Origin: an uncultured Pseudomonadales bacterium
Lineage (GTDB): Bacteria > Pseudomonadota > Gammaproteobacteria > Pseudomonadales > Cellvibrionaceae
Assembly: GCA_947494095.1 (NCBI GenBank)
Contig: CANLTI010000029.1
Span: 1-61,103, forward strand
DNA length: 61,103 nucleotides
Direction of reading: 5' to 3'
The notes under the pieces are model-generated. The model was not told the origin of the DNA, ran no database searches, and was given only the letters and a program-made list of their open reading frames with translations. The translations under genes and the position numbers were made by a program. Of this stretch, positions 30,100 to 39,308 are shown piece after piece. Position 1 is the stretch's first letter, and each line of letters opens with the position of its first letter.

Positions 30100-30133
30100 G
30101 CTTTTTAATATATTGGCCTACACGAGTAATATA

Positions 30134-31975
30134 TTATTTGTGTGAATTCACATAATCATCAAACATTAAATCTTTGATGATAGGTACTGGCGCACTACCA
30201 AAACTTAAAAAATGATCGTGAAAATCTTTTAAGTTAAATTTATCGCCAGTCGCTTTTTTGAGCTCTTCTCTTAATTGATATATCTCTGAGTAGCCGGTAA
30301 AGTAGCTGGTTAACTGGACCTGTGATAGGGTGGCTCTACGCCATTTTCCCTGCGCTTCTGCCGGCTCTTGAAAGGCTTGATTGACCATCATGTCTAATGC
30401 TTCACTTTCGGTTAAGCCGTTGACTTGAATGCTGTAATCCAAAATAAAATTCATAATTGTACGTAAGTTCCATTTATAGTACGTTAGCCAAAGTTCTGGC
30501 TCGTTATCGCCATAGCCTTCCTCTAGCATCATGCGCTCTGTATAAACAGCCCAGCCTTCCACCATGGCGCCGTTACCAAAAATAGACTTTACTAAGCTTT
30601 TTGATTTATTGCTGTGTACCAGCTGCGTGTAATGCCCAGGAACCGCTTCATGAATGTTGAGTATTTGTAACAACCAATGATTGTACTCACGTAAATAGCT
30701 TTCTGCTTGTTGATCATTAAAGTTGTCCAATGGTGTTACATTGTAGTAGGTGTTTGCGGCAGCATCATATGGCCCTGGCGAGTTAATTGATGCGCCTGCA
30801 AAACCACGTTGATACAGTGGTGTTTCCCTGACAACCAATGGCTTGTCTTTATCCATAGTGATTAAATCATGTTTTAATACAAAGGCTTCTAGCTCTGGAA
30901 TTTGCGCCTTTATACTGTCAACAAAGTTATCGCGTTTTACGTGGTTAACCGAAATATGATCAATTACCGCTTTTATCATAACGAGCTTATTCGCAGGTTT
31001 TTCTGTGCCTTTAAAATACTTAGGCCATAGCTTATCGGCTATTTTTATCATCTCTTGATGAACGCGTTTTTTTTCACTAACGGCTTTATTAAAGAGCTCT
31101 TCTGCGGTGTAAGAAGAGAAGATGTCATACTTAAATTTTTGCTCGTATAAGTCTTTACCAATGCGAAAATCTTTAGCTGCCGTGCTTTTTTCTAGCGCGA
31201 GCGCTTTTTTGTCTAACCAATGGATGTAACCGTTAATTGCAGCAGAGCTTGCTGATAAGCGTTGTGAAAATAATTGCTTGTCTTGCTTTGATAGTGTAGA
31301 GCTTGCCATTTTTTGGGCAATTGATTTTTCAAATAAATCTAACGCCCCTTTACTTTGCTGTAGGGCTAATTGGGTATGGGGGAGCGTTGGGTTGGTTAGG
31401 TTTTTTTGCGCGGCTTGGTAGTATGCAGGGATATTTTCCATGCGCTCAATAATTGTTTTAAGGCGATTATTTAATGGTTTGTAGGGTGTGTTTAAAATAA
31501 TGCCAAATACACCAGCAACGTTATAAGTAGAGGGATCCCATTGCGCATTTTTGAGCTTAGTCATAGCCCAAATACCCGACTCTAAGTCGTTTTTTAATAT
31601 ATAAAAATCACTGGCATTTTTTGCGCTTAATGTGTCTGGGTTAATCGCCATTAATAATGCTAATTGCTGCTTGTAAAATGCTAGCTCTTTTTGCTGAGTC
31701 TCAGTGTTTGGGATAGGCAATAAGTTATCATATTTATAAAATCCAACATAAACAGCAGTCCCCGGGTATAACTGCCAAAGTTGATCAATAAATGACTCTG
31801 AAAATTCAGAAAATGCTTTATTTGCAATACTGTCAGCTTGTTTTTGTGTGTTCAATGCTTGCGCTTTTATGTTGGAGGGCTGGCAAGCGCTTAAAGTACC
31901 TGCAGTGGCAATACTTAAAGCTATGGCGCTGGCAAGTGTTTTGAGCTTTGTTTTTAGTGGTGTATTGAGTGTCAT
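30134..31975 (-). CDS. DUF885 lipoprotein, predicted metallopeptidase
   Basis: 613 residues, usual DUF885 length. N-terminal lipoprotein signal (GTLSAC). The conserved NIHEAVPGHYTQ motif gives the HE-x(4)-H histidine pair typical of this family, which is considered zinc-peptidase-like, with supporting EGWAVYTERMMLEEGYGD and the C-terminal YFTGYSEI. Monocistronic, convergent with the TPR lipoprotein. Substrate unknown. Confidence 0.88.
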   Translation of the reverse strand: MTLNTPLKTKLKTLASAIALSIATAGTLSACQPSNIKAQALNTQKQADSIANKAFSEFSESFIDQLWQLYPGTAVYVGFYKYDNLLPIPNTETQQKELAFYKQQLALLMAINPDTLSAKNASDFYILKNDLESGIWAMTKLKNAQWDPSTYNVAGVFGIILNTPYKPLNNRLKTIIERMENIPAYYQAAQKNLTNPTLPHTQLALQQSKGALDLFEKSIAQKMASSTLSKQDKQLFSQRLSASSAAINGYIHWLDKKALALEKSTAAKDFRIGKDLYEQKFKYDIFSSYTAEELFNKAVSEKKRVHQEMIKIADKLWPKYFKGTEKPANKLVMIKAVIDHISVNHVKRDNFVDSIKAQIPELEAFVLKHDLITMDKDKPLVVRETPLYQRGFAGASINSPGPYDAAANTYYNVTPLDNFNDQQAESYLREYNHWLLQILNIHEAVPGHYTQLVHSNKSKSLVKSIFGNGAMVEGWAVYTERMMLEEGYGDNEPELWLTYYKWNLRTIMNFILDYSIQVNGLTESEALDMMVNQAFQEPAEAQGKWRRATLSQVQLTSYFTGYSEIYQLREELKKATGDKFNLKDFHDHFLSFGSAPVPIIKDLMFDDYVNSHK

Positions 31976-32085
31976 GGTATTTACCTACCGTTATAATTGC
32001 GATTACTATAATAATAAAATTGATTGATTGCTAGTAAGGGTTGTGGGTGGGTTTTGTGTTTTTTGAAGCGCGGTATTTTTTAGAG

Positions 32086-32276
32086 CTGAGGGGAAATACA
32101 TTACACATAATACGTATTCTTTGCTTCCTCTGCTCGACATTATGCCCTGCAATGCCTAATAAGGGGCTCCTGCCCCGATGCGTAGCTCACGTTACATGCC
32201 CGGCATACGCCCTTCGGGCGCCCAGCCGAAAAAACAAACCCTTACACCTAATTGGTACATTATTATTGTCTCGCCC
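32086..32276. mobile_element. Family-2 miniature element, copy b (degenerate left end)
   Basis: It shares with copies a, c and d the AAATACATTA near the left end, a GGGGCTCCTGCCCC hairpin, and the TAATTGG...ATTATTGTCTCGCCC right end followed by TTA. The left terminus is damaged (GAGGGG in place of GGGGCGAGG), so the target duplication is not clear. Confidence 0.65.
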
Positions 32277-32454
32277 TTAATGCGACAGCTTACTTTGTTG
32301 ACTTTGCTACAATGGCGCATAATTGTTTATTTTTTGTTCATGCTTCATCTTTTTAAGTTGTGTGGTATTGTCTCTTAAAAAGAGTTCGAGAGTATTAGGC
32401 TAGGGCCTAAAAACCACCTTGTTCTGCTTAACAGTATTCATTAGAATAAATTTT

Positions 32455-32623
32455 GTGGCTGTCAGAGGTGCTGAAATCGGCGCTAATGAATCATTAGTTG
32501 GGCGCTCAAGCGGCATGGTCGCTAATAGTGGTCGCTCTATAAACGCCTGAAACGCTATCAAAGATGGCTCAAGTGGCCCACTAATAATGCCTTAGCCGAG
32601 CCGGGGCACTTTTGAAAATTTAC
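32455..32623 (-). repeat. Degenerate family-1 element, copy F
   Basis: GTCAGAGGTGCTGAAATC-GGCGCTAATGAATCATTA and TGGGCGCTCAAGCGGCATGGTCGCTA follow copy E closely, but both terminal repeats are eroded. No duplication. Upstream of the DUF4266 operon, so it may contribute to its leader. The remainder of 31976-32710 has no gene. Confidence 0.6.
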
Positions 32624-32710
32624 CAAAAAATAAAGGATAACATCATTAAAAAGCGTATATCTGGCCTTATCAGCGCCTTTGCTACTACTTTTTGTAAAGG
32701 GAAATTACTC

Positions 32711-32929
32711 ATGAGGTATGCGGGTGCCTGTATGGTATTGTGCATGTTATACACCACCTCTGGGTGCACCTCTGTGCGCTTTAACGAACGCGCGCAACTT
32801 TCGCGCAGCGATATGCAGTTTGATGCGCCGGCACTTTCTAGCGATCTTAAAAACCAGGTATACCAAGCGCGTGAAGGTGCTTCTGGCGTGTTCTCTGGTG
32901 GCGGTGGCGGAGGTTGCGGATGTTATTAA
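32711..32929 (+). CDS. DUF4266 small lipoprotein with C-terminal CGC motif
   Basis: 72 residues. The start at 32711 has AAGGGA upstream and gives a signal peptide with lipobox TSGC (C19); a longer frame from 32612 is unlikely. The mature 54-residue peptide carries the DUF4266 pattern SVRFNERAQLSRSDMQFD and ends in six glycines followed by CGCY, so two cysteines sit at a flexible C-terminus, apt for metal or cofactor binding or disulfide chemistry. First gene of a four-gene operon with DUF3570, a thioredoxin-like protein and ApbE. Function unknown. Confidence 0.85.
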   Translation: MRYAGACMVLCMLYTTSGCTSVRFNERAQLSRSDMQFDAPALSSDLKNQVYQAREGASGVFSGGGGGGCGCY

Positions 32930-34086
32930 TACGGGCCCGGCTGCCAGTCCGCTTTGCTCATAGGTTGTGCTTATTTCTTTTATGTCTAGTTGTAATGCCA
33001 CTTACGCCTGCGCTGAGTGCTGAGCCATCGGCAGATGAGCTAGATAACCTGTTTGCTGTGCGCGGTATTGTGTATGAGCAAAACGATGGTGCAGATGATA
33101 GTGGCGGCAATCCTTACATTGACGAAGATGCCAGCGTGCAGGAGGGCATTGTGTTATTGCGTAAGCGGGTTAATGACAGTCATGCTGTACAAGCGAAGTT
33201 TACCGGTGTTATTGTCACCGCAGCCTCTTGGGATAATGCGCGCTTAAAGGCCGAGACTATCTCTGGTGCAACAACGCAGGATCACGGCAGGTTGGGTTGG
33301 GATTTAGGCTGGCTATATAAAAATAGCCAAGGCTTTAGTGGTTCTATCCATGCCACCTACGGTACAGAATATACTTACCGCACCGAAGGGGTAAATATTG
33401 CCGTAGGGCAAGTATTTGATGAAGGCTCGACAGCGCTGGGGTTTAAATTAACAGCTTATGATGATCGCGTTCGCAATATTCGTTTTGATGGTCAAGAGCT
33501 TGAGCAAGAAACACGCGAAACGTACACTACGGATCTATCGCTGATTCAAAGTATTAACACCTATTCTCATATAAATCTGAGTTGGACGCACACAGAGCAA
33601 GATGGGTTTTTGGCTACATCTTATAATGCCGTGCAGGCGGGTGATGCCTTTGATTACGAGCGTGTACCTCAATCTCGCAGTCGCGATACATTATCTTTGC
33701 GATATAAGCACGCCTTAGCACGCGATTCTTACCAGCTGGGTTATGGTCGCTATTGGGATAGCTGGGGTATCGGCTCTGATGTATTTGAGGGGCGTTATTA
33801 TTTTAATTTATACAGTGGCCGCCTTAGTGTGCAAACTTCGGCACGTTATTACAAGCAAGCCGCTGCTGATTTTTACGGTATTGATTTTGAACAACCGCAA
33901 TTATTGCAAACCTCTGATAGTGATTTAGGGCGTTTTACAGGCACTAGTGCGGGAGTTTTATTCGCTTTTTACAACCCTCGGCGTATGTTGGGGTTCCTTC
34001 ATACATATGAGTTAGGTTTTAACTATTATCAGCGGGGTGATGGTTTGGATCTTTATTGGTTAACTTTTGGGTGGTCTTTCCGATGA
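32920..34086 (+). CDS. DUF3570 outer-membrane beta-barrel protein with SGAT motif
   Basis: 388 residues. The start ATG at 32920 has GGAGG 6 bases upstream, inside the glycine codons of the preceding gene, and the frames overlap by 10 bp. A signal peptide (ALSA) is followed by many amphipathic strands with aromatic girdles, ending WLTFGWSFR with the terminal aromatic pattern of outer-membrane proteins. At residues 112-118 the sequence ETISGAT matches the (D/E)xx(S/T)GA(T/S) motif where ApbE attaches FMN to threonine in NqrC/RnfG-type proteins. ApbE is encoded two genes downstream. Flavinylation is an inference. Confidence 0.85.
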   Translation: MLLIRARLPVRFAHRLCLFLLCLVVMPLTPALSAEPSADELDNLFAVRGIVYEQNDGADDSGGNPYIDEDASVQEGIVLLRKRVNDSHAVQAKFTGVIVTAASWDNARLKAETISGATTQDHGRLGWDLGWLYKNSQGFSGSIHATYGTEYTYRTEGVNIAVGQVFDEGSTALGFKLTAYDDRVRNIRFDGQELEQETRETYTTDLSLIQSINTYSHINLSWTHTEQDGFLATSYNAVQAGDAFDYERVPQSRSRDTLSLRYKHALARDSYQLGYGRYWDSWGIGSDVFEGRYYFNLYSGRLSVQTSARYYKQAAADFYGIDFEQPQLLQTSDSDLGRFTGTSAGVLFAFYNPRRMLGFLHTYELGFNYYQRGDGLDLYWLTFGWSFR

Positions 34087-34634
34087 TAAAATTTCGTTCA
34101 ACCGCTGTATTACTATTGGCATTGAGTGTTTGTACTATGACTGTGCAAGCTGCGAGTAATAATATTGATGAAAGTAGAGGGGGCGCTGTTGTTTCTGGTT
34201 CAGCTGGTACGGTTATGTCTAAAAATGTAAAAGGGCCCACGTATAAAAATATTGATGGCACGGTACAGACGCTAGATATTTCACAGCCCGGTGTGCCGAC
34301 TTTAGCCATATTTTGGGCCTCTTGGTGTGGTACGTGTTTGGCCGAAATACCGCATATTAAAAAATTGCAGCAGGCGTTTCCTAGGCTCAATATTGTGGGG
34401 GTTAATGTCAATAAAGACCCCGTCAATGGGCTGCGCATTCAGCAAGAGCATACATTGAGCTACGCCTCAATTTCTGATCCCGACTTAGTTTTAGCGGATC
34501 GCTTTAAAGTGCGCGGCACGCCAGGTTTTGTATTGCTTGGTGCTAACGGCGAGCTAAAAGCTAAAACCAATCGCTTATCTAAAAGCCTACGAAAGACTAT
34601 TGCTCAAATAACCGTGGCGCATGGCGAAGGTTAA
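34083..34634 (+). CDS. TlpA-like periplasmic thioredoxin
   Basis: 183 residues. The start overlaps the DUF3570 stop (ATGA). A signal peptide (MTVQA) is followed by a thioredoxin fold with WASWCGTC (C82, C85) and a cis-proline segment VRGTPGFVLL. TlpA-type proteins reduce or isomerise disulfides in the periplasm, often for cofactor insertion. A likely partner is the C-terminal CGC of the DUF4266 lipoprotein. A longer frame from 34056 is not needed. Confidence 0.9.
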   Translation: MIKFRSTAVLLLALSVCTMTVQAASNNIDESRGGAVVSGSAGTVMSKNVKGPTYKNIDGTVQTLDISQPGVPTLAIFWASWCGTCLAEIPHIKKLQQAFPRLNIVGVNVNKDPVNGLRIQQEHTLSYASISDPDLVLADRFKVRGTPGFVLLGANGELKAKTNRLSKSLRKTIAQITVAHGEG

Positions 34635-34635
34635 A

Positions 34636-35724
34636 ATGGTATCTGTTAGGTCTGTAAGTTTTACCGCTATAGATATAAGTGCGCTATTACGCCAAGCAGT
34701 AGCGCTGGCAGTGGCATTATTTTTATTCATGGCTCATGCGCTAGCAGCAGAGCTTGTTCCTGTTAAATCAGCGCTTCACACTCAATATAATAAAACGGCC
34801 AGTGCGCGTGTTACGCGCACTGTGCCTATGATGTCTACCCGTGTAGAATTTATTGTTGTGACCGAAGACACTCAAAAAGCAAAGGCTGCTATTGAATTAG
34901 CGATTGCTGAAATGGAGCGCATTATTGTGGTGATGTCGGAATGGCAAGCCGACTCCATGATTAGCCAAGTTAATCAAGCTGCCGGTAAGCGCCCCGTGCA
35001 GATCAGTCGCGAGCTTTTTGAGCTTTTAAGTGCTGCTCAACAACTGAGTGAGCAAACAGAAGGTAAATTTGATATTACCTTTGCTAGCGCGGGTAAGCTG
35101 TGGGATTTTCGCAAAGCCACAATCCCGACTGCTGCACAAATCAAGACGGCTATTGCTCGTATTGACTATACCCGTCTACAGTTAGACCGTAAAAATATGA
35201 CGGCTTTTATTACCCACCCCGGCACACAAGTAGGCTTGGGTGGCATCGCCAAAGGTTACGCCGTTGATCGTGCGAGCGATATTTTGCGCAGGCAAGGCTT
35301 TAACGAATTCTCGGTTAATGCCGGCGGCGACTTATATGCCGAAGGCCAACATAAGGATGGTCTATGGCAAGTGGGCATTCAAAACCCGCGTGACACGGAT
35401 GAACTCATCGCGCTACTGCCCATCGCTAACAGTGCGGTGGCGACGAGTGGGGACTATGAGCGTTTTTTTATACAGGATGGCAAGCGCTACAGCCATATAA
35501 TCGACCCGCACACCGGCTACCCAGCCAATCGCTGCCAAGCCGTGACCATACTCGCGCCACGCGCTTTTATGGCTGATGCAATAGCGACGGGGGTTTTTGT
35601 ATTGGGAGTGAAAAAGGGTTTGGCATTGGTGAATCGATTAGAGGGGGTTGAAGCGGTTGTGGTAGATGCGCGAGGAGAGATGCATGTTTCTGAAGGTTTA
35701 CCGGTTTTGGGGCGTAACGAATAG
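34636..35724 (+). CDS. apbE: FAD:protein FMN transferase ApbE
   Basis: 362 residues. It transfers FMN from FAD to a threonine or serine of target proteins in the periplasm. Start at 34636, just after the upstream stop codon, with GAAGG as ribosome site; the alternative is the ATG at 34621. Signal peptide FMAHALAAE. Family hallmarks: VGLGGIAKGYAVDRASD, FSVNAGGDLYAEG, SHIIDPHTGYPA and MADAIATGVFVLG (metal-binding D and T). Last gene of the DUF4266-DUF3570-TlpA operon. No Nqr or Rnf genes are near, so the DUF3570 SGAT is the best local target. Confidence 0.95.
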   Translation: MVSVRSVSFTAIDISALLRQAVALAVALFLFMAHALAAELVPVKSALHTQYNKTASARVTRTVPMMSTRVEFIVVTEDTQKAKAAIELAIAEMERIIVVMSEWQADSMISQVNQAAGKRPVQISRELFELLSAAQQLSEQTEGKFDITFASAGKLWDFRKATIPTAAQIKTAIARIDYTRLQLDRKNMTAFITHPGTQVGLGGIAKGYAVDRASDILRRQGFNEFSVNAGGDLYAEGQHKDGLWQVGIQNPRDTDELIALLPIANSAVATSGDYERFFIQDGKRYSHIIDPHTGYPANRCQAVTILAPRAFMADAIATGVFVLGVKKGLALVNRLEGVEAVVVDARGEMHVSEGLPVLGRNE

Positions 35725-35738
35725 TGCCGTAACCGGTC

Positions 35739-35759
35739 GGCGCTGCCAGTGGTGGCGCC
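35739..35759 (+). terminator. GC-rich hairpin after apbE
   Basis: GGCGCTGCC pairs with GGTGGCGCC (9 bp, two G-U) around an AGT loop, 14 bp past the apbE stop. No T run follows, so it is an uncertain terminator. Confidence 0.4.
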
Positions 35760-35915
35760 AATACCCTTTGCTCAATACGCCGTGCCCCAGATTTTTTTGC
35801 TAGCCAATCATTATTGACCCGTCCCTAAAAACCCTCACATTAACCCTCCCAATATTCCCCCTGCAAGATATGAGCGCCATAGTTAATATGAGTATTTACT
35901 GGGAGGTTTTAATGT

Positions 35916-36170
35916 TTACCCGCCAGTGACCGGCGGGAAAAAAGCAACTTCATCATTGTTGTTTAATGCGAGGTCGTGCTGGCCGACCATTTCATGGTTA
36001 ATCGCACATAAAATACGCTCATCATTTAATGCCTGCCATTTGGCATCGTGGGCAATAAGATGGTTTTTTAAATGACTTAGTGTGCTGCCTGCGGGGAGCG
36101 GTATAAGCTCCTCACGGATATTGAGGGCTTCGCTTAGTGAGGCGAAGAGGCAGAGCTTTATGGTGATCAT
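35916..36170 (-). CDS. moaD: Molybdopterin synthase sulfur-carrier subunit MoaD
   Basis: 84 residues. A ubiquitin-like fold ending PPVTGG, the C-terminal Gly-Gly that is thiocarboxylated and donates sulfur to make molybdopterin. Start LCLFASLSEALNIREE is typical. It is downstream of moaC, separated by a family-2 element of 251 bp. The partner moaE, usually next, is not present in the following 190 bp. Confidence 0.92.
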   Translation of the reverse strand: MITIKLCLFASLSEALNIREELIPLPAGSTLSHLKNHLIAHDAKWQALNDERILCAINHEMVGQHDLALNNNDEVAFFPPVTGG

Positions 36171-36190
36171 CTTCTGTGTCCTTAAGTTTA

Positions 36191-36441
36191 GGGGCGAGGG
36201 AAGAATACATGATTCAATAATATTTGTTTCCTACTTCCTCTGCTCGACATTATCCTCCTCGACTTTATGCTCCTGCAAAGTCTAATCTTGCATATCCTTA
36301 TGCAGGTGCACCAATAAGGGGCTCCTGCCCCGATGCGTTGCTCAAAGCGTTACATGGCCCAGGTTACGCCCCTTCGAGCGCCTTGCCGAGAAAGCAGAAG
36401 CCTACCTTCATTCATTGGATAAACTGTTGTTGCCTCGCGCC
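36191..36441. mobile_element. Family-2 miniature element, copy c, chimeric (251 bp)
   Basis: Ends GGGGCGAGG and CCTCGCGCC with a perfect 3-bp duplication TTA (36188-36190, 36442-36444). The interior contains a stretch shared with family-1 elements (CTCCTCGACTTTATGCTCC, then AATCTTGCATATCC) and the GGGGCTCCTGCCCC hairpin. It splits moaC from moaD. Frames inside it are translations of repeat, not genes. Confidence 0.85.
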
Positions 36442-36484
36442 TTAGTGCTAAAACATAGCGCTATGTTTTGTTAAAACTGTGCCG

Positions 36485-36967
36485 TTAGGCTGTCCAGTCG
36501 CCGCTGCGCCCGCCACTTTTAGCGAGCACTGTGGTGCCCTCTATGACCATTGTCTTATCAACAGCTTTACACATATCGTACAGGGTGAGTGCGGCAATAC
36601 TGACAGCGGTTAGGGCTTCCATCTCTACACCGGTTTTACCCGCTAGCTTGCAGGTCGCCTCGATACGGACGCGATTTTGTGTGGCTTCGGCGGTTACATC
36701 GACGGCAATTTTGGTAAGCATTAATGGGTGGCATAAGGGTATAAGTTGGCTGGTTTGTTTGGCCGCTTGAATACCGGCAATGCGTGCAACGGCAAAGACG
36801 TCACCTTTTTTATGATGCCCATCGCTAATCATTTTTAACGTAGCCGGCTGCATAGTCACGTAAGCTACCGCCGTGGCGCTGCGCTCGGTAATGGCTTTTT
36901 GGCCAACATCCACCATATGGGCTTCGCCGGCACTGTTTAAATGCGTTAAGGTTTGATCTTGATTCAT
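36485..36967 (-). CDS. moaC: Cyclic pyranopterin monophosphate synthase MoaC
   Basis: 160 residues, full length. It converts the MoaA product to cyclic pyranopterin monophosphate in molybdenum-cofactor synthesis. Signatures: [56 protein letters not shown]. Starts 7 bp past the dapE stop, so it appears to be co-transcribed with the dap genes. Confidence 0.96.
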   Translation of the reverse strand: MNQDQTLTHLNSAGEAHMVDVGQKAITERSATAVAYVTMQPATLKMISDGHHKKGDVFAVARIAGIQAAKQTSQLIPLCHPLMLTKIAVDVTAEATQNRVRIEATCKLAGKTGVEMEALTAVSIAALTLYDMCKAVDKTMVIEGTTVLAKSGGRSGDWTA

Positions 36968-36974
36968 GGATTTT

Positions 36975-38117
36975 TTAAGCCTCTACAAATAAGCGTTCCA
37001 TCATGCTGTGATAAATAAGGCTGAGTTTGTCGAGATCAGAGGCGCACACGTGTTCGTTGACCTGATGAATCGTGGCGTTTAAAGGGCCTAACTCGACGAC
37101 TTGAGCGCCTGTTGGTGCAATAAAGCGGCCATCGGATGTGCCGCCAGAAGTTGACAGCTGGGTATCGTAACCGGTGACGTGTTTAATGGCGCCTGCAGCG
37201 GCTTCGACTAATTTGCCTTCTGCGGTTAAAAATGGATTACCCGAGAGCTTCCAGGTTAAGTCGTAGTCAAAATTGTGCGCGTTTAAAATGGCCTCGGCAC
37301 GTTCGCGTAATTGCTGCTCGGTCACTTCGGTCGAAAAGCGGAAGTTAAAAACAATATGTGCTTGACCGGGAATAACGTTGGTGGCACCGGTGCCGCTGTT
37401 AAAGTTTGAGACTTGAAAGGTGGTGGCAGGGAAGTGGTCATTGCCGTTATCCCATACTTCACTATTGAGTTGCGCAATGGCTGGCGCGACTAAATGAATG
37501 GGGTTTTGTGCTAAGTGTGGGTAGGCTACGTGGCCTTGTTTGCCTTTAACTGTGAGCTCGGCGCCGAGTGAACCACGGCGGCCATTTTTAATAATATCGC
37601 CCACTTTATGTGTGCTCGACGGTTCGCCGACTAGGCACCACGTCATTTTTTCGTTGCGGGCCTCTAACCACTCAATCACTTTGACCGTGCCGTTTGCCGC
37701 GGGGCCTTCTTCATCGCTGGTGATCAAAAAAGCAATACGTCCTGAGTGATCGGGATACTCAGCAACAAAGCTTTCGCAGGCGGTAATCATTGCCGCGAGG
37801 CTGCCTTTCATGTCGGCGGCTCCGCGCCCATGCAATATATCGTCTTTAACGATTGGATTAAACGGCGGATTTTCCCATTGCGCGACTGGGCCTGTAGGCA
37901 CTACGTCGGTATGGCCTGCATAAGCCAACAGCGGGCCATCGGTGCCGCGCACGGCCCAAAAATTATCTACCTCACCAAAGCGCAAACGCTCCGCTTTAAA
38001 GCCGATTTTTTCGAGCCTGGCGATCATCATTTCTTGGCAGTTGGCATCTTCTGGTGTGACAGAGGGCTGAGCAATAAGGTCGCAGGCGAGCTGAATGGTC
38101 GGGCTTAAGTGAGTCAT
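36975..38117 (-). CDS. dapE: Succinyl-diaminopimelate desuccinylase
   Basis: 380 residues. A zinc M20 peptidase-like enzyme that removes succinate in lysine/meso-DAP synthesis. Metal and catalytic motifs: [11 protein letters not shown] (H69, D71), [32 protein letters not shown] and the closing IHQVNEHV. Second in the arsC-dapD-dapE-moaC-moaD direction. Confidence 0.96.
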   Translation of the reverse strand: MTHLSPTIQLACDLIAQPSVTPEDANCQEMMIARLEKIGFKAERLRFGEVDNFWAVRGTDGPLLAYAGHTDVVPTGPVAQWENPPFNPIVKDDILHGRGAADMKGSLAAMITACESFVAEYPDHSGRIAFLITSDEEGPAANGTVKVIEWLEARNEKMTWCLVGEPSSTHKVGDIIKNGRRGSLGAELTVKGKQGHVAYPHLAQNPIHLVAPAIAQLNSEVWDNGNDHFPATTFQVSNFNSGTGATNVIPGQAHIVFNFRFSTEVTEQQLRERAEAILNAHNFDYDLTWKLSGNPFLTAEGKLVEAAAGAIKHVTGYDTQLSTSGGTSDGRFIAPTGAQVVELGPLNATIHQVNEHVCASDLDKLSLIYHSMMERLFVEA

Positions 38118-38214
38118 GGAATACTTCTTTTACGGTGATTGGGGTAGTCTTGAGCCGCGCCGTTGCGCGGATCTAAAGGTGGGTTGGTGGGCCCACCGGC
38201 GGCAAGCTTGGCGG

Positions 38215-39246
38215 TTAGTTGTTTGCGTGAAGCTCGGCATTGAGTGCGATAGCCGTTTTGTTTGTTTTGCACTCCACGGTACCGGTTAATGAGTTGCGGC
38301 GAAAAAGTAAGTCGGGTTTACCGGCTAAATCACGCGCTTTAATATTTTTAACTAATTGATTGCTGTCATCGAGTAAGGCGACTTTGGTGCCGGCAGTAAT
38401 ATACAAACCAGACTCAACAGTGCAGCGGTCGCCTAACGGAATACCAATGCCTGCGTTAGCGCCAATTAAACTTTCTTTGCCGACAGAAATAATAATATTG
38501 CCACCGCCAGAAAGCGTGCCCATCGTTGAGCAGCCGCCACCTAAGTCACTGCCTTCGCCCACGACAACACCGGCAGAAATACGACCCTCAACCATACTCA
38601 CGCCTAAGGTACCTGCATTAAAGTTAACAAAACCTTCATGCATAATGGTTGTGCCTTCGCCAATATGAGCGCCTAAACGTACACGTGAAGTCGAGGCAAT
38701 ACGTACGCCAGTTGGCACTACGTAGTCGGTCATTTTAGGGAATTTATCAACGCTCTCAACGCTAAGCACCTCACCGTTGAGGCGCGCGGCTAATTGCTTA
38801 GCTGGTAACTCGGTTAAGTCGATAGGGCCCTGATTGGTCCAGGCCACGTTGGGTAGTGATCCAAAAATACCCTCAAGCGATGTTTCATGGGGCTTGACTA
38901 AGCGATGACTTAAAAGATGCAATTTAAGGTAGGCTTCGGGCACCGTTGTAGGGCCGCTGTCTTGGCTTAATACCACGGCGCATATTGGGGCTTTAGTGTC
39001 GATTAGCTGGCGGGCTAAGGCCGCCTGTGCGGGGGCGATGGTTTCTAGGCTGTCGGCTAATTGGGTTAGCTGTTGTGCGCTAGGGAGGTAGGTGCCTTGC
39101 TCGGCGGTGACACCAAGCGCATTAACAAAAGCTTTGGCAACGTCGGTTATTGGGTTGACTAAGGGTAACGCGAAAAAAGTATCTAGCCAGTCACCATGAT
39201 TATTATGGTGGCCAAGACCTAAACCGAGGGCGTAAACTTGTGTCAT
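38215..39246 (-). CDS. dapD: Tetrahydrodipicolinate N-succinyltransferase (long form)
   Basis: 343 residues, the long Pseudomonas-type DapD as opposed to the 274-residue E. coli form. It succinylates tetrahydrodipicolinate in DAP synthesis. A unique N-terminal domain is followed by hexapeptide left-handed helix repeats (VRLGAHIGEGTTIMHEGFVNFNAGTLG, VVVGEGSDLGGGCSTMG). Upstream of dapE with about 97 bp between them. Confidence 0.95.
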   Translation of the reverse strand: MTQVYALGLGLGHHNNHGDWLDTFFALPLVNPITDVAKAFVNALGVTAEQGTYLPSAQQLTQLADSLETIAPAQAALARQLIDTKAPICAVVLSQDSGPTTVPEAYLKLHLLSHRLVKPHETSLEGIFGSLPNVAWTNQGPIDLTELPAKQLAARLNGEVLSVESVDKFPKMTDYVVPTGVRIASTSRVRLGAHIGEGTTIMHEGFVNFNAGTLGVSMVEGRISAGVVVGEGSDLGGGCSTMGTLSGGGNIIISVGKESLIGANAGIGIPLGDRCTVESGLYITAGTKVALLDDSNQLVKNIKARDLAGKPDLLFRRNSLTGTVECKTNKTAIALNAELHANN

Positions 39247-39308
39247 TATTAATTCCTAAAACATTTAATTTAAATTAAGGGTGATGAGATGAAGCCCCTA
39301 GTTGCACG

